Below are positions 50,346 to 59,309 of a stretch of DNA of 64,000 nucleotides, one piece after another. The notes under the pieces are model-generated. The model worked only from the letters and a program-made list of their open reading frames with translations. It was not told the DNA's origin and ran no database searches. The DNA lies in NCBI RefSeq assembly GCF_040147005.1, contig NZ_JAMSHO010000001.1, forward strand, positions 2,294,001-2,358,000, read 5' to 3'. Both the position numbers and the translations under genes were made by a program. The stretch's first letter is position 1; each line of letters begins with the position of its first letter. This DNA comes from Halomonas sp. H10-9-1. GTDB lineage: Bacteria; Pseudomonadota; Gammaproteobacteria; Pseudomonadales; Halomonadaceae.

Positions 50346-51533
50346 ATGAGCCATTCCCGCGATATCGTCTTCCTCTCTGCCGCCCGCACCCCCATGGGGG
50401 GCATGCTCGGCAGCCTCGCCAGCATGACCGCCCCGGAACTCGGCGCGGTGGCCGTCCGCGCCGCCATCGAACGCGCCGGCATCGAGGCATCCAGCATCGA
50501 CGAGGGTATCATGGGCTGCGTGCTGCCCGGCGGCGTCAAGCAGGGTCCGGCCCGCCAGGCCATGCGCCAGGCCGGCATCCCCGACGCCATCGGCGCCACC
50601 ACCATCAACAAGCTGTGCGGCTCGGGCATGAAGGCCACCATGCTGGCCCACGACCTGATCCGTGCCGGCAGCGGCGAGGTGATGCTGGCCGGCGGCATGG
50701 AGTCCATGTCCAACGCGCCCCACGTGCTCACCAAGGCACGTACCGGCTACCGCCTGGGCCATGGCGAGTTGAAGGACCACATGTTCCTGGATGGCCTGGA
50801 GGATGCCGAGACCGGCAAGCTGATGGGTGTCTTCGCCCAGGACATCGCCACCGCCCGCGACTACAGCCGCGAGCGCCTGGACGACTTCGCCATCGCCTCC
50901 CTGGAGCGCGCCATGGCGGCCACCAATGCCGGCCACCTGGACGCCGAGATGGCCCCCGTCACCGTCACCAGCCGCCAGGGTGAGAGCATCGTCAACCACG
51001 ACGAGCAGCCCTTCCAGGCCAAGTTGGACAAGATCCGCTCACTGCGCCCCGCCTTCGCCAAGGAAGGCACCATCACCGCGGCCAACTCCAGCTCCATCTC
51101 CGACGGTGCCTCGGCGCTGATCCTGGCCAGCGCCTCCGCCGCCGAACGCCTGGGCGCCAGGCCGCTGGCGCGCATGCTGGGCCACAGCACCCACTCCCAG
51201 CACCCCAGCGAGTTCACCATCGCTCCGGTGGGCGCCATCGACAAGCTGCTGAAGAAGCTCGGCTGGACGGTGGACGACGTCGACCTGTTCGAGATCAACG
51301 AGGCCTTCGCGGTGGTCACCCTGCTGGCCATGGACGGGCTCGACATCCCCCACGACAAGGTCAACGTCTTCGGCGGCGCCTGCGCCCAGGGCCATCCCAT
51401 CGGCTCCACCGGCTCGCGGATCATCGCCACCCTGATCCACGCCCTGCGCACCCGGGGCGGCAAGCGCGGCATCGCCAGCCTTTGCATCGGCGGCGGCGAG
51501 GCCACGGCGGTAGCGGTCGAGCTGATCGACTGA
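50346..51533 (+). CDS. Acetyl-CoA C-acyltransferase (thiolase)
   Basis: The 395-residue thiolase cleaves or forms a beta-ketoacyl-CoA. The nucleophile is Cys91 in NKLCGSGMKA. His in NEAFAVV (with INEAF typical), GACAQGHPIGSTGSR and the acidic-base Cys in SLCIGGGEA complete the site. It completes a beta-oxidation set with the dehydrogenase, SDR and ligase; an enoyl-CoA hydratase is missing from the window. AGGAG 7 nt before the ATG at 50346 decides the start, though the frame is open far upstream. It is divergent from the TetR gene. Confidence 0.93.
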   Translation: MSHSRDIVFLSAARTPMGGMLGSLASMTAPELGAVAVRAAIERAGIEASSIDEGIMGCVLPGGVKQGPARQAMRQAGIPDAIGATTINKLCGSGMKATMLAHDLIRAGSGEVMLAGGMESMSNAPHVLTKARTGYRLGHGELKDHMFLDGLEDAETGKLMGVFAQDIATARDYSRERLDDFAIASLERAMAATNAGHLDAEMAPVTVTSRQGESIVNHDEQPFQAKLDKIRSLRPAFAKEGTITAANSSSISDGASALILASASAAERLGARPLARMLGHSTHSQHPSEFTIAPVGAIDKLLKKLGWTVDDVDLFEINEAFAVVTLLAMDGLDIPHDKVNVFGGACAQGHPIGSTGSRIIATLIHALRTRGGKRGIASLCIGGGEATAVAVELID

Positions 51534-51560
51534 TCGGGCGCCCTCCCACGCTCCTGCCTC

Positions 51561-51582
51561 GCGCCCGCCCCTCGGCGGGCGC
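51561..51582. terminator. Terminator hairpin after the thiolase gene
   Basis: Perfect 9-bp stem GCGCCCGCC / GGCGGGCGC with CCTC loop, followed by CTTCGTCT. Confidence 0.7.
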
Positions 51583-51614
51583 CTTCGTCTGGCCCGGCCG
51601 CGCCGGACGGTCGA

Positions 51615-51641
51615 TTGAAGACATATGGAAGGTCGTATATT
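51615..51641 (+). promoter_or_regulatory. ArsR-type promoter/operator of acr3
   Basis: TTGAAG (51615-51620) and TATATT (51636-51641) bracket the element ATATGGAAGGTCGTATAT (51623-51640). The half ATATGGAA is shared with the palindrome before the gapdh-arsJ unit at 58331-58350. Confidence 0.55.
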
Positions 51642-51678
51642 GTCGCGGCATACCCCCACCCTGCCGGGAGAGCCGCCC

Positions 51679-52779
51679 ATGAGTCATCACGCCCGCCAAG
51701 ACGCCCCGACCACGACGGAGGGCATGGGGCTCTTCGAGCGCTTCCTCTCGGTGTGGGTGGCGCTGGCCATCGTCGCCGGCGTGCTGCTCGGCCAGTTCGC
51801 CCCCGCGCTGCCCGCGACCCTCTCGCGCTTCGAGTACGCCCAGGTGTCGATCCCGGTGGCGATCCTGATCTGGGCGATGATCTTCCCGATGATGGCGCAG
51901 ATCGACTTCACCGCCATCCTCGGCGTGCGCCGCCAGCCCCGGGGGCTGATCATCACCACCACGGTGAACTGGCTGGTAAAGCCTTTCACCATGTTCGCCA
52001 TCGCCTGGTTCTTCCTGACGGTGGTATTCGCGCCCTTGATTCCCGCCGAGCGCGCCAGCCAGTACCTGGCCGGGGCCATCCTGCTGGGCGCGGCCCCCTG
52101 CACCGCCATGGTCTTCGTGTGGAGCTACCTGACCCGGGGCGACGCCGCCTACACCCTGGTGCAGGTCGCCCTCAACGACCTGATCATGCTGTTCGCCTTC
52201 GCCCCCATCGTGGTCTTCCTGCTCGGCGTCTCCAACATCCAGGTGCCCTGGGACACGGTGGCGCTATCGGTCTTCCTGTATATCGTCATCCCGCTCACCG
52301 CGGGGTATCTTGCCCGGCGCACCCTGATCGCCCGCCACGGCAGCGAGTGGTACGACGACGTCTTCATGAAGAAGGTGGGGCCGATCACGCCCATCGGGCT
52401 GATCATCACCCTGGTGCTGCTGTTCGCCTTCCAGGGCGAGGTGATCCTCGAGGCGCCGCTGCATATCGTGCTGATCGCCATCCCGCTGATCCTCCAGACC
52501 TTCCTGATCTTCTTCATCGCCTACGGCTGGGCCAAGGCGTGGAAGGTGCCCCACAACGTCGCCGCCCCCGGCGCCATGATCGGCGCCAGCAACTTCTTCG
52601 AGCTGGCCGTGGCCGCCGCCATCGCCCTCTTCGGCCTGCAGTCGGGGGCGGCACTGGCCACGGTGGTGGGCGTGCTGGTGGAGGTGCCGCTGATGCTCGC
52701 CCTGGTGCGCATCGCCAACAGCACCCGGCACCATTTCCCCGCAGCCGAGGCCCGAGCCTCCGCCGAGGCCAGGGGCTGA
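51679..52779 (+). CDS. acr3: ACR3-family arsenite efflux permease
   Basis: ACR3 expels As(OH)3 or Sb(OH)3 using the membrane potential. The 366-residue protein has about ten helices and the ACR3 landmarks FPMMAQIDF, NWLVKPFTMFAIAW, LLGAAPCTAMVFVWSYLTRGD with the essential cysteine, ALNDLIMLFAFAP and PGAMIGASNFFELAVAAAI. I chose the ATG at 51679 with GGGAG 8 nt upstream; the frame is open from 51625. The upstream element resembles an ArsR operator. It is the first gene of a unit with an MFS gene 42 bp later. Confidence 0.95.
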   Translation: MSHHARQDAPTTTEGMGLFERFLSVWVALAIVAGVLLGQFAPALPATLSRFEYAQVSIPVAILIWAMIFPMMAQIDFTAILGVRRQPRGLIITTTVNWLVKPFTMFAIAWFFLTVVFAPLIPAERASQYLAGAILLGAAPCTAMVFVWSYLTRGDAAYTLVQVALNDLIMLFAFAPIVVFLLGVSNIQVPWDTVALSVFLYIVIPLTAGYLARRTLIARHGSEWYDDVFMKKVGPITPIGLIITLVLLFAFQGEVILEAPLHIVLIAIPLILQTFLIFFIAYGWAKAWKVPHNVAAPGAMIGASNFFELAVAAAIALFGLQSGAALATVVGVLVEVPLMLALVRIANSTRHHFPAAEARASAEARG

Positions 52780-52821
52780 CCCATGGCCATCGAGGTCAGT
52801 GACCGCGCCCGGGAATAGGCG

Positions 52822-54036
52822 ATGACTGCGACCCTCCTGCGGCGCTTCCCGCTGCTTACCATCGTGCTGGCCCAGCTGTTCGGCACCTCGTTGTGGTTCT
52901 CCGTCAACGGCGTGGGCCTCTCGCTCTCCCGGGACCTGGGCTTCTCCGAGGCGGACCTCGGCCGGCTGACCCTGACCGTGCAGGCGGGCTTCATCGCCGG
53001 CACCCTGTTCATCGCCACCACCGGGCTGGCCGACCGCTTCCGCGCCAGCCGCATCTTCGCCGCCGCCTGCCTGGCCGGTGCCCTGGCCAACGCCGGCTTC
53101 GTGCTGGTGGCCGACCAGTGGCCCCTGGCGCTCACCCTGCGCCTGCTGACCGGGCTCTGCCTGGCCGGCATCTACCCGCTGGGCATGAAGCTCGTCATAG
53201 GCTGGACGCCGCGGCACACCGGGGCGGCACTGGCCTGGCTCGTCGGCATGCTGACCCTGGGCACCGCCCTGCCCCACCTGCTGCGCGGTGCCAGCCTGGG
53301 CCTGCCCTGGGCATGGCCGCTGCTGGGAGCATCCTGCCTGGCACTGGTGGGTGGCGGGCTGATCCTGGCGCTCGGCGACGGCCCGCACCTGCCATCCTCG
53401 AGCGGCAAGGCACGCCTCCGCGACGGCCTGGCCGCGCTGCGCGAGACACGCTTCCGTGCGGTGGCCGGAGGCTATTTCGGCCACTGCTGGGAGCTCTATG
53501 CGCTGTGGACGCTGACGCCCTTCCTGGTGGCCCGAGAGGTCGAGCGGCTCGGGGCATCCCCGCTCTGGATTCCCTGGCTCGCCTTCGGCGTGATCGCCCT
53601 GGGCCTGCTGGGCTGCGTCGGCGGCGGTGCGCTGAGCCGCCGCCGCGGCAGCCTGTGGGTGGCGCGCCGGGCGCTGGCTGCCTCGGGGTTGATCTGCCTG
53701 GCCTACCCGCTGGTGACCTGGCTGCCGCCGACGCTGCTGCTCGCCCTGCTGGCGCTGTGGGGGCTTGCCGTGATCGCCGACTCGCCCCAATTCTCGGCGC
53801 TGGCCACGGACAGCGCCCCGCGCGAGCGGATCGGTGCGACCCTGGCGGTGATGAACGCCGTGGGCTTCGCCCTGACCATTCCCGCCATCTCACTCACCAC
53901 CAGCCTGTGGGAGCTGCAAGGGACCTGGGTGCTGTGGTGGCTGCTGCCGGGGCCGGTACTGGGCCTGTGGAGCATGCGCCGCCTGACCGAGCAGCAGGCG
54001 GCGCCCGTCACCGATACCGAGAGACGCCAAGGCTGA
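52822..54036 (+). CDS. MFS transporter in the arsenic cluster
   Basis: The 404-residue product has twelve predicted helices and MFS motif A-like sequence (GLADRFRASR after helix 2). LRLLTGLCLAGIYPLGMKLVIGW and ATDSAPRERIGATLAVMNAVGFALTIPAIS are characteristic. It is not ArsJ, which is a separate gene in this cluster. The substrate is unknown; linkage to acr3 suggests arsenicals or related oxyanions, but relatives also occur outside ars clusters. Its stop codon directly abuts the end of the convergent arsR gene. Confidence 0.85.
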   Translation: MTATLLRRFPLLTIVLAQLFGTSLWFSVNGVGLSLSRDLGFSEADLGRLTLTVQAGFIAGTLFIATTGLADRFRASRIFAAACLAGALANAGFVLVADQWPLALTLRLLTGLCLAGIYPLGMKLVIGWTPRHTGAALAWLVGMLTLGTALPHLLRGASLGLPWAWPLLGASCLALVGGGLILALGDGPHLPSSSGKARLRDGLAALRETRFRAVAGGYFGHCWELYALWTLTPFLVAREVERLGASPLWIPWLAFGVIALGLLGCVGGGALSRRRGSLWVARRALAASGLICLAYPLVTWLPPTLLLALLALWGLAVIADSPQFSALATDSAPRERIGATLAVMNAVGFALTIPAISLTTSLWELQGTWVLWWLLPGPVLGLWSMRRLTEQQAAPVTDTERRQG

Positions 54037-54387
54037 TCAACACAGCGCGGCTCGCCGCTCCGGGCGGTTGCCCATGCCCGCCAGGCGCGCCTGCAGCGTG
54101 GCGAGGCCGGCCGCCTGCCCCTCGGCCGCGGCTTCCAGGGCCACCATGGCCCATTCGGGCAGCGCCGATGCCAGGCCGTAGTAGACCCACTGGCCCGCGC
54201 GCCGATCGTTGAGCAACCCGCAGTGGCGCAGCTGGGCGAGATGGCGCGAGACCTTGGGCTGGGAGGCCTCCAGGGCGTGGGTCATCTCGCAGACGCACAG
54301 CTCCCCCTCGCGCAGGATCAGCAGGGTCAGCATCAGGCGCGTCTCGTCGCTCAGGCATTTGAACAGGCGCAGCGGGTCCAGCGTCAT
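54037..54387 (-). CDS. arsR: ArsR/SmtB-family arsenic-responsive repressor
   Basis: The 116-residue winged-helix repressor carries the As(III) site ELCVCEM (the classical ELCVCDL motif in the recognition-helix region), followed by the DNA-reading part QPKVSRHLAQLRHCGLLNDRRAGQWVYYGL. Arsenite binding to the two cysteines, plus perhaps the Cys of RHCGLL, releases DNA. Candidate operators are at 51623-51640 and 58331-58350. It is oriented away from acr3 and separated from arsJ and gapdh by an insertion sequence. Confidence 0.94.
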   Translation of the reverse strand: MTLDPLRLFKCLSDETRLMLTLLILREGELCVCEMTHALEASQPKVSRHLAQLRHCGLLNDRRAGQWVYYGLASALPEWAMVALEAAAEGQAAGLATLQARLAGMGNRPERRAALC

Positions 54388-54559
54388 CGGGGATTCCTTG
54401 AACGAAAGCTCTCGGTCATTCTACGCCACGGCCGAGGTGATGTTCAGGCCCGTGTGGCCAGGGGAAACGTGGGGCGCAACTCTGTTCAAGGCTTTCCCGG
54501 CGACAGGCCTGCGAGGGGGCGCTGTGAACCCCTCCCTGGGCGTATATGGAGTCCTCCCC

Positions 54560-54819
54560 GTTTGCAAGCACGAGGCACGATGGTCGGTAGGTACGACTGC
54601 ACACGTATATCCGGTCTCGTTAATGATGCTCTGATGAGCATCGGACCTTGATGGGCTATCCGCACGTCAGCTCCCAATCGCTACCTCGAGCTCAAAAGGC
54701 TCAGCGTCCAGAAGGGGTTGTCTGACGTCGGTTCGACCTGTTCGCCATCCTGCAGCATGCTCAGCAATCGTGGTGGACGATGCTCAATATTACACTAACG
54801 TGCTAAATCCAATCGTTTT
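54560..54819 (-). ncRNA. Candidate bridge/seek RNA region of the IS1111-type element
   Basis: About 260 bp of non-coding DNA lie between the transposase stop codon and the right-end repeat. In IS1111-group elements the guide RNA that pairs donor and target is encoded in this position, downstream of the recombinase gene on the same strand. I did not model its fold, so the call rests on position and group membership. Confidence 0.45.
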
Positions 54820-55860
54820 TCATGCCGACAGCCGCGACGCCAGCGACGCATCATAGGCCGTCTCATGGCGGGTTACCGCCCAGGCGATCCGTGCCGTCTT
54901 GTTGGCCAGTGCGACGACCGCCACATTGGCATGCTTGTGCTCGGCCAGGTGCCTGACCCACTGGCTCAGGCCGTCGTCCTTGGTGCCCACATGCCGGAGC
55001 ACCGAGCGCGCGCCATGCACCAGTAGCTTGCGCAGGTAACTGTCGCCGCGTTTGCTGATGCCCAGCAGGCGGTCTCGCCCCCCGGTGCTGTGCTGTCGCG
55101 GCGTCAAGCCGAGCGAGGCGGCAAAATCTCGCCCGCGCCGAAAGCTCTTGCCATCGCCGAGGGCGCCGGCCAGCGCGGTGGCGGTCAGTGGACCGATACC
55201 CTGCAGCGTCATCAGCCGCTTGGCCACGGGGTCGGTCTTGGCCTGTCGCTCGAGGCTTGCCGTGACCGTCGCGATGCGCTCATCCAGGTGGCGCAGATCC
55301 TCGGCAAGGCCGGCAAGCAGGACACGAAAGGCATCCGTCAGCCCGTTGTCTGCCGCTTCCAGCCAGCGAGGCAGGGCGGCACGCAACTGACCGATACCCA
55401 CCGGAGCGACCAGGCCATACTCCCCCACCAGCCCGCGTATCTGGTTGGCCTTGGCCGTGCGCTGCCGTACCAGCTCTTCACGAATGCGGTGTGCCGCCTG
55501 GGTATCCTGCTGAGCGACGCTCTTGACGGCCACGAAGCGCATACTGGGCCGCCCCATGGCTTCACAGATCGCTTCGGCGTCGACCCGGTCATTCTTGTTG
55601 CTCTTCACGTAGGGCGTCACGAACTGTGCGGCGATCAACTTGACGCGATAGCCCCGCGCCTGCAGGGCCCGCGCCCAGAAGTGAGACGAGGCACAGGCTT
55701 CCATGCCGATCTCGGCTCCCGCCGGCACCCGCTTGCTGACCGCATTCAGCCATTTTTCGCGGGTGTACTTACCTTGCCACTGCACCTGATCATGGCGATC
55801 GACGCCGTGGACATGAAAAACAGACTTTGCGATATCGACGCCGACACGGGTAATGTTCAT
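54820..55860 (-). CDS. tnp: IS110-family transposase (IS1111 group)
   Basis: The 346-residue recombinase has the N-terminal DEDD RuvC-like domain (VGVDIAKSVFHVHGVD, GMEACASSHFWAR, KSNKNDRVDAEAICEA with the DRVDA acidic pair). The C-terminal Tnp20 domain holds LMTLQGIGPLTATALAGALGDGKSFRRGRDFAASLGLTPRQHSTGGRDRLLGISKRGDSYLRKLL, including the catalytic serine region GDSYLR. It is full length, without frameshift, so the element may be active. Confidence 0.95.
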   Translation of the reverse strand: MNITRVGVDIAKSVFHVHGVDRHDQVQWQGKYTREKWLNAVSKRVPAGAEIGMEACASSHFWARALQARGYRVKLIAAQFVTPYVKSNKNDRVDAEAICEAMGRPSMRFVAVKSVAQQDTQAAHRIREELVRQRTAKANQIRGLVGEYGLVAPVGIGQLRAALPRWLEAADNGLTDAFRVLLAGLAEDLRHLDERIATVTASLERQAKTDPVAKRLMTLQGIGPLTATALAGALGDGKSFRRGRDFAASLGLTPRQHSTGGRDRLLGISKRGDSYLRKLLVHGARSVLRHVGTKDDGLSQWVRHLAEHKHANVAVVALANKTARIAWAVTRHETAYDASLASRLSA

Positions 55861-56027
55861 GACGAGTTCTCCTCACCCTCAGGCTGGTTGGTGTTCTCGC
55901 CCACCAGTGTGGCGCAACGACGCCGATATAGGGTGGGGAGGACTCCATCCCATTGCTACCGATGCCATCCATGGCATAGGACCCCCTCTCCGACCTGTCC
56001 CCGGCGCCTTTCGCTATCGCAGCTTGT

Positions 56028-57266
56028 CTAGTAGCTACCGTCCAACCGGGCTTCTTGCGGCAGCGCCAGGGCCATCAGCGCACTCGCCGCCACTAGGGCA
56101 GCCGAGATCCACAGGCAGGCGGCAAGCCCATGAACCTGGTAGACCCAGCCGGAGAGCAGCGTGCCGGCGAGGCGCCCCATGGCATTGGCCATGTAGTAGA
56201 AGCCCACGTCCATCGAGACACCGTCGGCGCGGGCGTAGTGGACGACCAGGTAGCTGTGCCAGCTGGAGTTGACGGCGAACAGCACGCCGAAGGCGAGCAG
56301 CCCCGCCACCAGGGCGCCCACCTCGGCCAGCGGCAGCAGCGCCAGGAGCGCCGGCAGGCCGGCCAGCAGCAGGGCCCAGAAGGCGGTAATCCCGCGCGCC
56401 CCGCCCTTGACCAGGCCGGTGAGGCGCGGCGCCTGGGTCTGCACGCCACCATAGCCGATCACCCACACCGCCAGCAGGCCACCCACCGTCCAGTGGCTCC
56501 AGCCGTGCTGGTCATACAGGAACACCGGCAGTGCCACCACGAACCAGACGTCCCGGGAGGCGAACAGGCAGAGCCTGGCTGCCGAGAGCACGTTGATCGC
56601 CCTTGAGGAGGAGAACACCTCGCTGAACTTCGGCTTGCGCGTCTGGCGACCCAGGTCGGCCTTGAGCCGGACCAGCGACATGGCCAGCACGATGGCGAGC
56701 ATGGCGGCCATGACAAGCATGGCGCCGCGGAAGCCGATCAGCGTCAGCAGCACGCCGCCGAGGAAGAAGCCCGCGCCCTTCAGCGCGTTCTTGGAACCGG
56801 TGAGGATCGCCACCCAGCGGTAGAGGGCGCTACCGGCGCTGGGGCTGTCCTTGGGCACCAGCACCTTCACCGCGCTCTTGGCGCTCATCTTGTTGAGGTC
56901 CTTGGCGATGCCCGAGAGCGCCTGGGCGGCCATCACCCAGGGCACGCTGAGCGCCGAGGCGGGCACCATCAGCATCGCCAGGGCCAGGATCTGCAACGCC
57001 AGGCCGGCGTTCATGGTGCGGTTGAGCCCCAGGCGGGCGCCCAGCCAGCCGCCCACCAGGTTGGTGACCACGCCGAAGGCCTCGTAGAAGAGAAACAGCA
57101 GCGCCACTTCCAGCGGCGAGTAACCCAGCCGGTGGAAGTGCAACACCACCAGCATGCGCAGGGCGCCATCGGTGAGGGTGAAGGCCCAGTAGTTGCCGGT
57201 GATCAGCAGGTACTGGCGCACCTCGTAGGGCAGTGCCTTGACGCGTGAGGCAAGCGATTCAGCCAC
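56028..57266 (-). CDS. arsJ: Organoarsenical efflux MFS permease ArsJ
   Basis: ArsJ exports 1-arseno-3-phosphoglycerate, the unstable product that the linked GAPDH makes from arsenate. It therefore confers arsenate resistance without reduction. The 412-residue protein has twelve helices and the ArsJ-type N-terminus [46 protein letters not shown], then [31 protein letters not shown] and [21 protein letters not shown]. It overlaps the gapdh gene by eight bases and is translated after it. The IS110 element lies 80 bp beyond its stop codon. Confidence 0.96.
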   Translation of the reverse strand: MAESLASRVKALPYEVRQYLLITGNYWAFTLTDGALRMLVVLHFHRLGYSPLEVALLFLFYEAFGVVTNLVGGWLGARLGLNRTMNAGLALQILALAMLMVPASALSVPWVMAAQALSGIAKDLNKMSAKSAVKVLVPKDSPSAGSALYRWVAILTGSKNALKGAGFFLGGVLLTLIGFRGAMLVMAAMLAIVLAMSLVRLKADLGRQTRKPKFSEVFSSSRAINVLSAARLCLFASRDVWFVVALPVFLYDQHGWSHWTVGGLLAVWVIGYGGVQTQAPRLTGLVKGGARGITAFWALLLAGLPALLALLPLAEVGALVAGLLAFGVLFAVNSSWHSYLVVHYARADGVSMDVGFYYMANAMGRLAGTLLSGWVYQVHGLAACLWISAALVAASALMALALPQEARLDGSY

Positions 57267-58305
57267 GTCCCACCCGCTCGTTCCCTACCTGCTCATTCCC
57301 CACCTTCAGGGCCAGCTCGGCGGTGCGGTTGGCGTAGCCCCACTCGTTGTCGTACCAGGCGTAGAGCTTGAGCTGGGTGCCGTTGATGACCATGGTCGAT
57401 AGTGCATCGATGATCGAGCTGCGCGGGTCGGTGCGGTAGTCGATGGAGACCAGTGGACGTTCCTCGTAGCCCAGGATGCCGGCAAGCTCGCCGTCCGCTG
57501 CCTGCTTCAGGGCCCCATTGACCTCCTCCACCGTCACCTCGCGCTCGAGTTCGAAGACCATGTCGGTCAGCGAGGCGTTGGCCAGCGGCACGCGGATGGC
57601 ATGGCCGTTCAGCTTGCCCTCAAGCTCCGGGAAGATGGCGGTGATCGCCTTGGCCGAGCCGGTGGTGGTGGGAATCAGGCTCATGCCACAGGCCCGCGCG
57701 CGCCTGAGGTCCTTGTGGGGGGCATCGAGGATCGTCTGGGTGTTGGTGATGTCATGCACCGTGGTCATGGAGCCGTGGCGGATGCCAAAGGTCTCGTGGA
57801 TCACCTTGACCACCGGCGCCAGGCAGTTGGTGGTGCAGCTCGCCGCGGTGACGATGCGATGGACCTCGGGGTCATACTGGTGGTCGTTGACCCCCACCAC
57901 CACGTTGAGCACGCCCTCCTCCTTCACCGGCGCGCTGACCACCACGCGCTCGACACCCTGGTCGAGGTAGGCCTGCAGCCTGTCTTTCGTCTTCATCTTG
58001 CCGGAACACTCGATGACCACCCGGCAGTCGGACCAGTCGCTCTCCTCCAGGGCTCGGTTGGCACTGCAGGCGATACGGCGGCCGTCGATGACGATGGCGT
58101 CATCCTCCGCCCGGATGCCCTGCCCTGGGCTCCAGTGGCCGTGGACGGAGTCGAACTCGAGGAGGTGGGCGAAGGTGGCGGCATCGCCACCCGGGTCATT
58201 GATACGCGCAAGCTCCACCTCGCCGGCCGCGACGCGGGGCCAGAGGCTGCGCAGCACCAGGCGGCCGATGCGGCCGAAGCCGTTGATGCCGATGGATAGG
58301 GTCAT
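57259..58305 (-). CDS. gapdh: ArsJ-associated glyceraldehyde-3-phosphate dehydrogenase
   Basis: This 348-residue GAPDH uses arsenate in place of phosphate to form 1-arseno-3-phosphoglycerate for export by ArsJ. It has [13 protein letters not shown] (NAD), SCTTNCLAP with the catalytic cysteine, [22 protein letters not shown] and [11 protein letters not shown]. The C-terminus carries a small tandem repeat ([14 protein letters not shown]). I chose the ATG at 58305 with GGGAGG before it rather than 58326. It is the first gene of a two-gene arsenate operon behind an ArsR-like palindrome. Confidence 0.95.
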   Translation of the reverse strand: MTLSIGINGFGRIGRLVLRSLWPRVAAGEVELARINDPGGDAATFAHLLEFDSVHGHWSPGQGIRAEDDAIVIDGRRIACSANRALEESDWSDCRVVIECSGKMKTKDRLQAYLDQGVERVVVSAPVKEEGVLNVVVGVNDHQYDPEVHRIVTAASCTTNCLAPVVKVIHETFGIRHGSMTTVHDITNTQTILDAPHKDLRRARACGMSLIPTTTGSAKAITAIFPELEGKLNGHAIRVPLANASLTDMVFELEREVTVEEVNGALKQAADGELAGILGYEERPLVSIDYRTDPRSSIIDALSTMVINGTQLKLYAWYDNEWGYANRTAELALKVGNEQVGNERVGRG

Positions 58306-58330
58306 GTTCACCTCCCGTGAATCCATGATG

Positions 58331-58366
58331 ATATCTGGAATTCCATATATATCGATGCAATGTCAA
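58331..58366 (-). promoter_or_regulatory. Promoter and ArsR-type palindrome of gapdh-arsJ
   Basis: A near-perfect palindrome, ATATCTGGAATTCCATATAT (58331-58350), lies 26 bp before the gapdh start, and TTGACA on the minus strand (58361-58366) ends 10 bp upstream of it. The operator would cover the -10 region. Confidence 0.7.
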
Positions 58367-58387
58367 TCCGGTGACAGTCGCAGACGA

Positions 58388-58415
58388 CGACGGGGAGGCC
58401 TGAGCCTCCCCGTCG
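58388..58415. terminator. Hairpin terminator after pstB
   Basis: Perfect 12-bp stem CGACGGGGAGGC / GCCTCCCCGTCG with a CTGA loop, 25 bp beyond the pstB stop codon. No strong T-run. Confidence 0.7.
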
Positions 58416-58439
58416 GTGTTACCCACTGACGACCTGCGA

Positions 58440-59282
58440 TCAGCCGTAACGGCCGGTGATGTAGTCCTCGGCCTTCTTGGTGGCCGGGTTGGCGAACATC
58501 GTCTTGGTATCGTTGTACTCGACGATCTCGCCCAGGTGGAAGAAGGCGGTGTAGTCCGCCACTCGCGCGGCCTGCTGCATGTTGTGGGTCACGGTGATGA
58601 TGGTGAACTGCTCCTTGAGGCGGTCCATCAGGTCCTCGATGGTGGCGGTGGAGATCGGGTCCAGCGCCGAGGTCGGCTCGTCCATCAGGATCACGTCGGG
58701 CTGCACGGCGATGGCTCGGGCGATGCACAGGCGCTGCTGCTGGCCGCCGGAGAGCGAGGTACCGGGCTGGTGCAGCTTGTCCTTGACCTCCTCCCACAGG
58801 CCAGCGTCACGCAGCGCCTTCTCCACCAGCTCGTCCTGCTCGGGCTTGCGGCTCACCAGATCGTGCATGCGCGGGGCATAGGCGATGTTCTCGTAGATCG
58901 ACTTGGGGAAGGGGTTGGGCTTCTGGAACACCATGCCCACCCGGCGGCGCAGGGCCACCTCGTCCATCTTCACCTGGTTGACGTCACGACCATCCATCTC
59001 CACCAGCCCCTCGATACGCACGCTGGGGATCAGGTCATTCATGCGGTTGAGGCAACGCAGGAAGGTCGACTTGCCACAGCCTGATGGGCCGATCAGCGCG
59101 GTGACATTCTTCTGGAACAGGTCGATGTTGAGCCCCTTGAGGGCCTGGCTCTCGCCGTACCAGAGGTTGAGGTCGCGCACGCGGATGCTCAGGTCGTGGC
59201 ACGCCGACTCGTTGCGGGTATGGGGCTGGCCCACCTCGGGCGCGGCACCGATAGTCTGACGGGGAGCGGCTTGCATGTTCAT
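58440..59282 (-). CDS. pstB: Phosphate ABC transporter ATP-binding protein
   Basis: PstB energises high-affinity phosphate uptake through PstCA. The 280-residue ATPase shows Walker [10 protein letters not shown], the Pst-typical segment [20 protein letters not shown], signature LSGGQQQR, Walker [14 protein letters not shown] and the switch His in TVTHNMQQA. An N-terminal tail of about 30 residues is longer than in E. coli. AGAGGA lies 7 nt before the start. It is the last gene of pstS-C-A-B; phoU is not visible after it. Confidence 0.97.
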   Translation of the reverse strand: MNMQAAPRQTIGAAPEVGQPHTRNESACHDLSIRVRDLNLWYGESQALKGLNIDLFQKNVTALIGPSGCGKSTFLRCLNRMNDLIPSVRIEGLVEMDGRDVNQVKMDEVALRRRVGMVFQKPNPFPKSIYENIAYAPRMHDLVSRKPEQDELVEKALRDAGLWEEVKDKLHQPGTSLSGGQQQRLCIARAIAVQPDVILMDEPTSALDPISTATIEDLMDRLKEQFTIITVTHNMQQAARVADYTAFFHLGEIVEYNDTKTMFANPATKKAEDYITGRYG

Positions 59283-59309
59283 AGCGGATTCCTCTGTGGC
59301 GTGCCGGGC

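Larger units (their letters stand above)
54547..55947 (-). mobile_element. IS110-family (IS1111-group) insertion sequence
   Basis: Subterminal inverted repeats TGGAGTCCTCCCC (54547-54559) and GGGGAGGACTCCA (55935-55947) bound a region of about 1.4 kb with a single transposase gene. Subterminal repeats of about 12 bp and no target duplication are typical of the IS1111 group. The real ends probably lie a few bases outside. The element separates arsR from the arsJ-gapdh pair. Confidence 0.85.
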
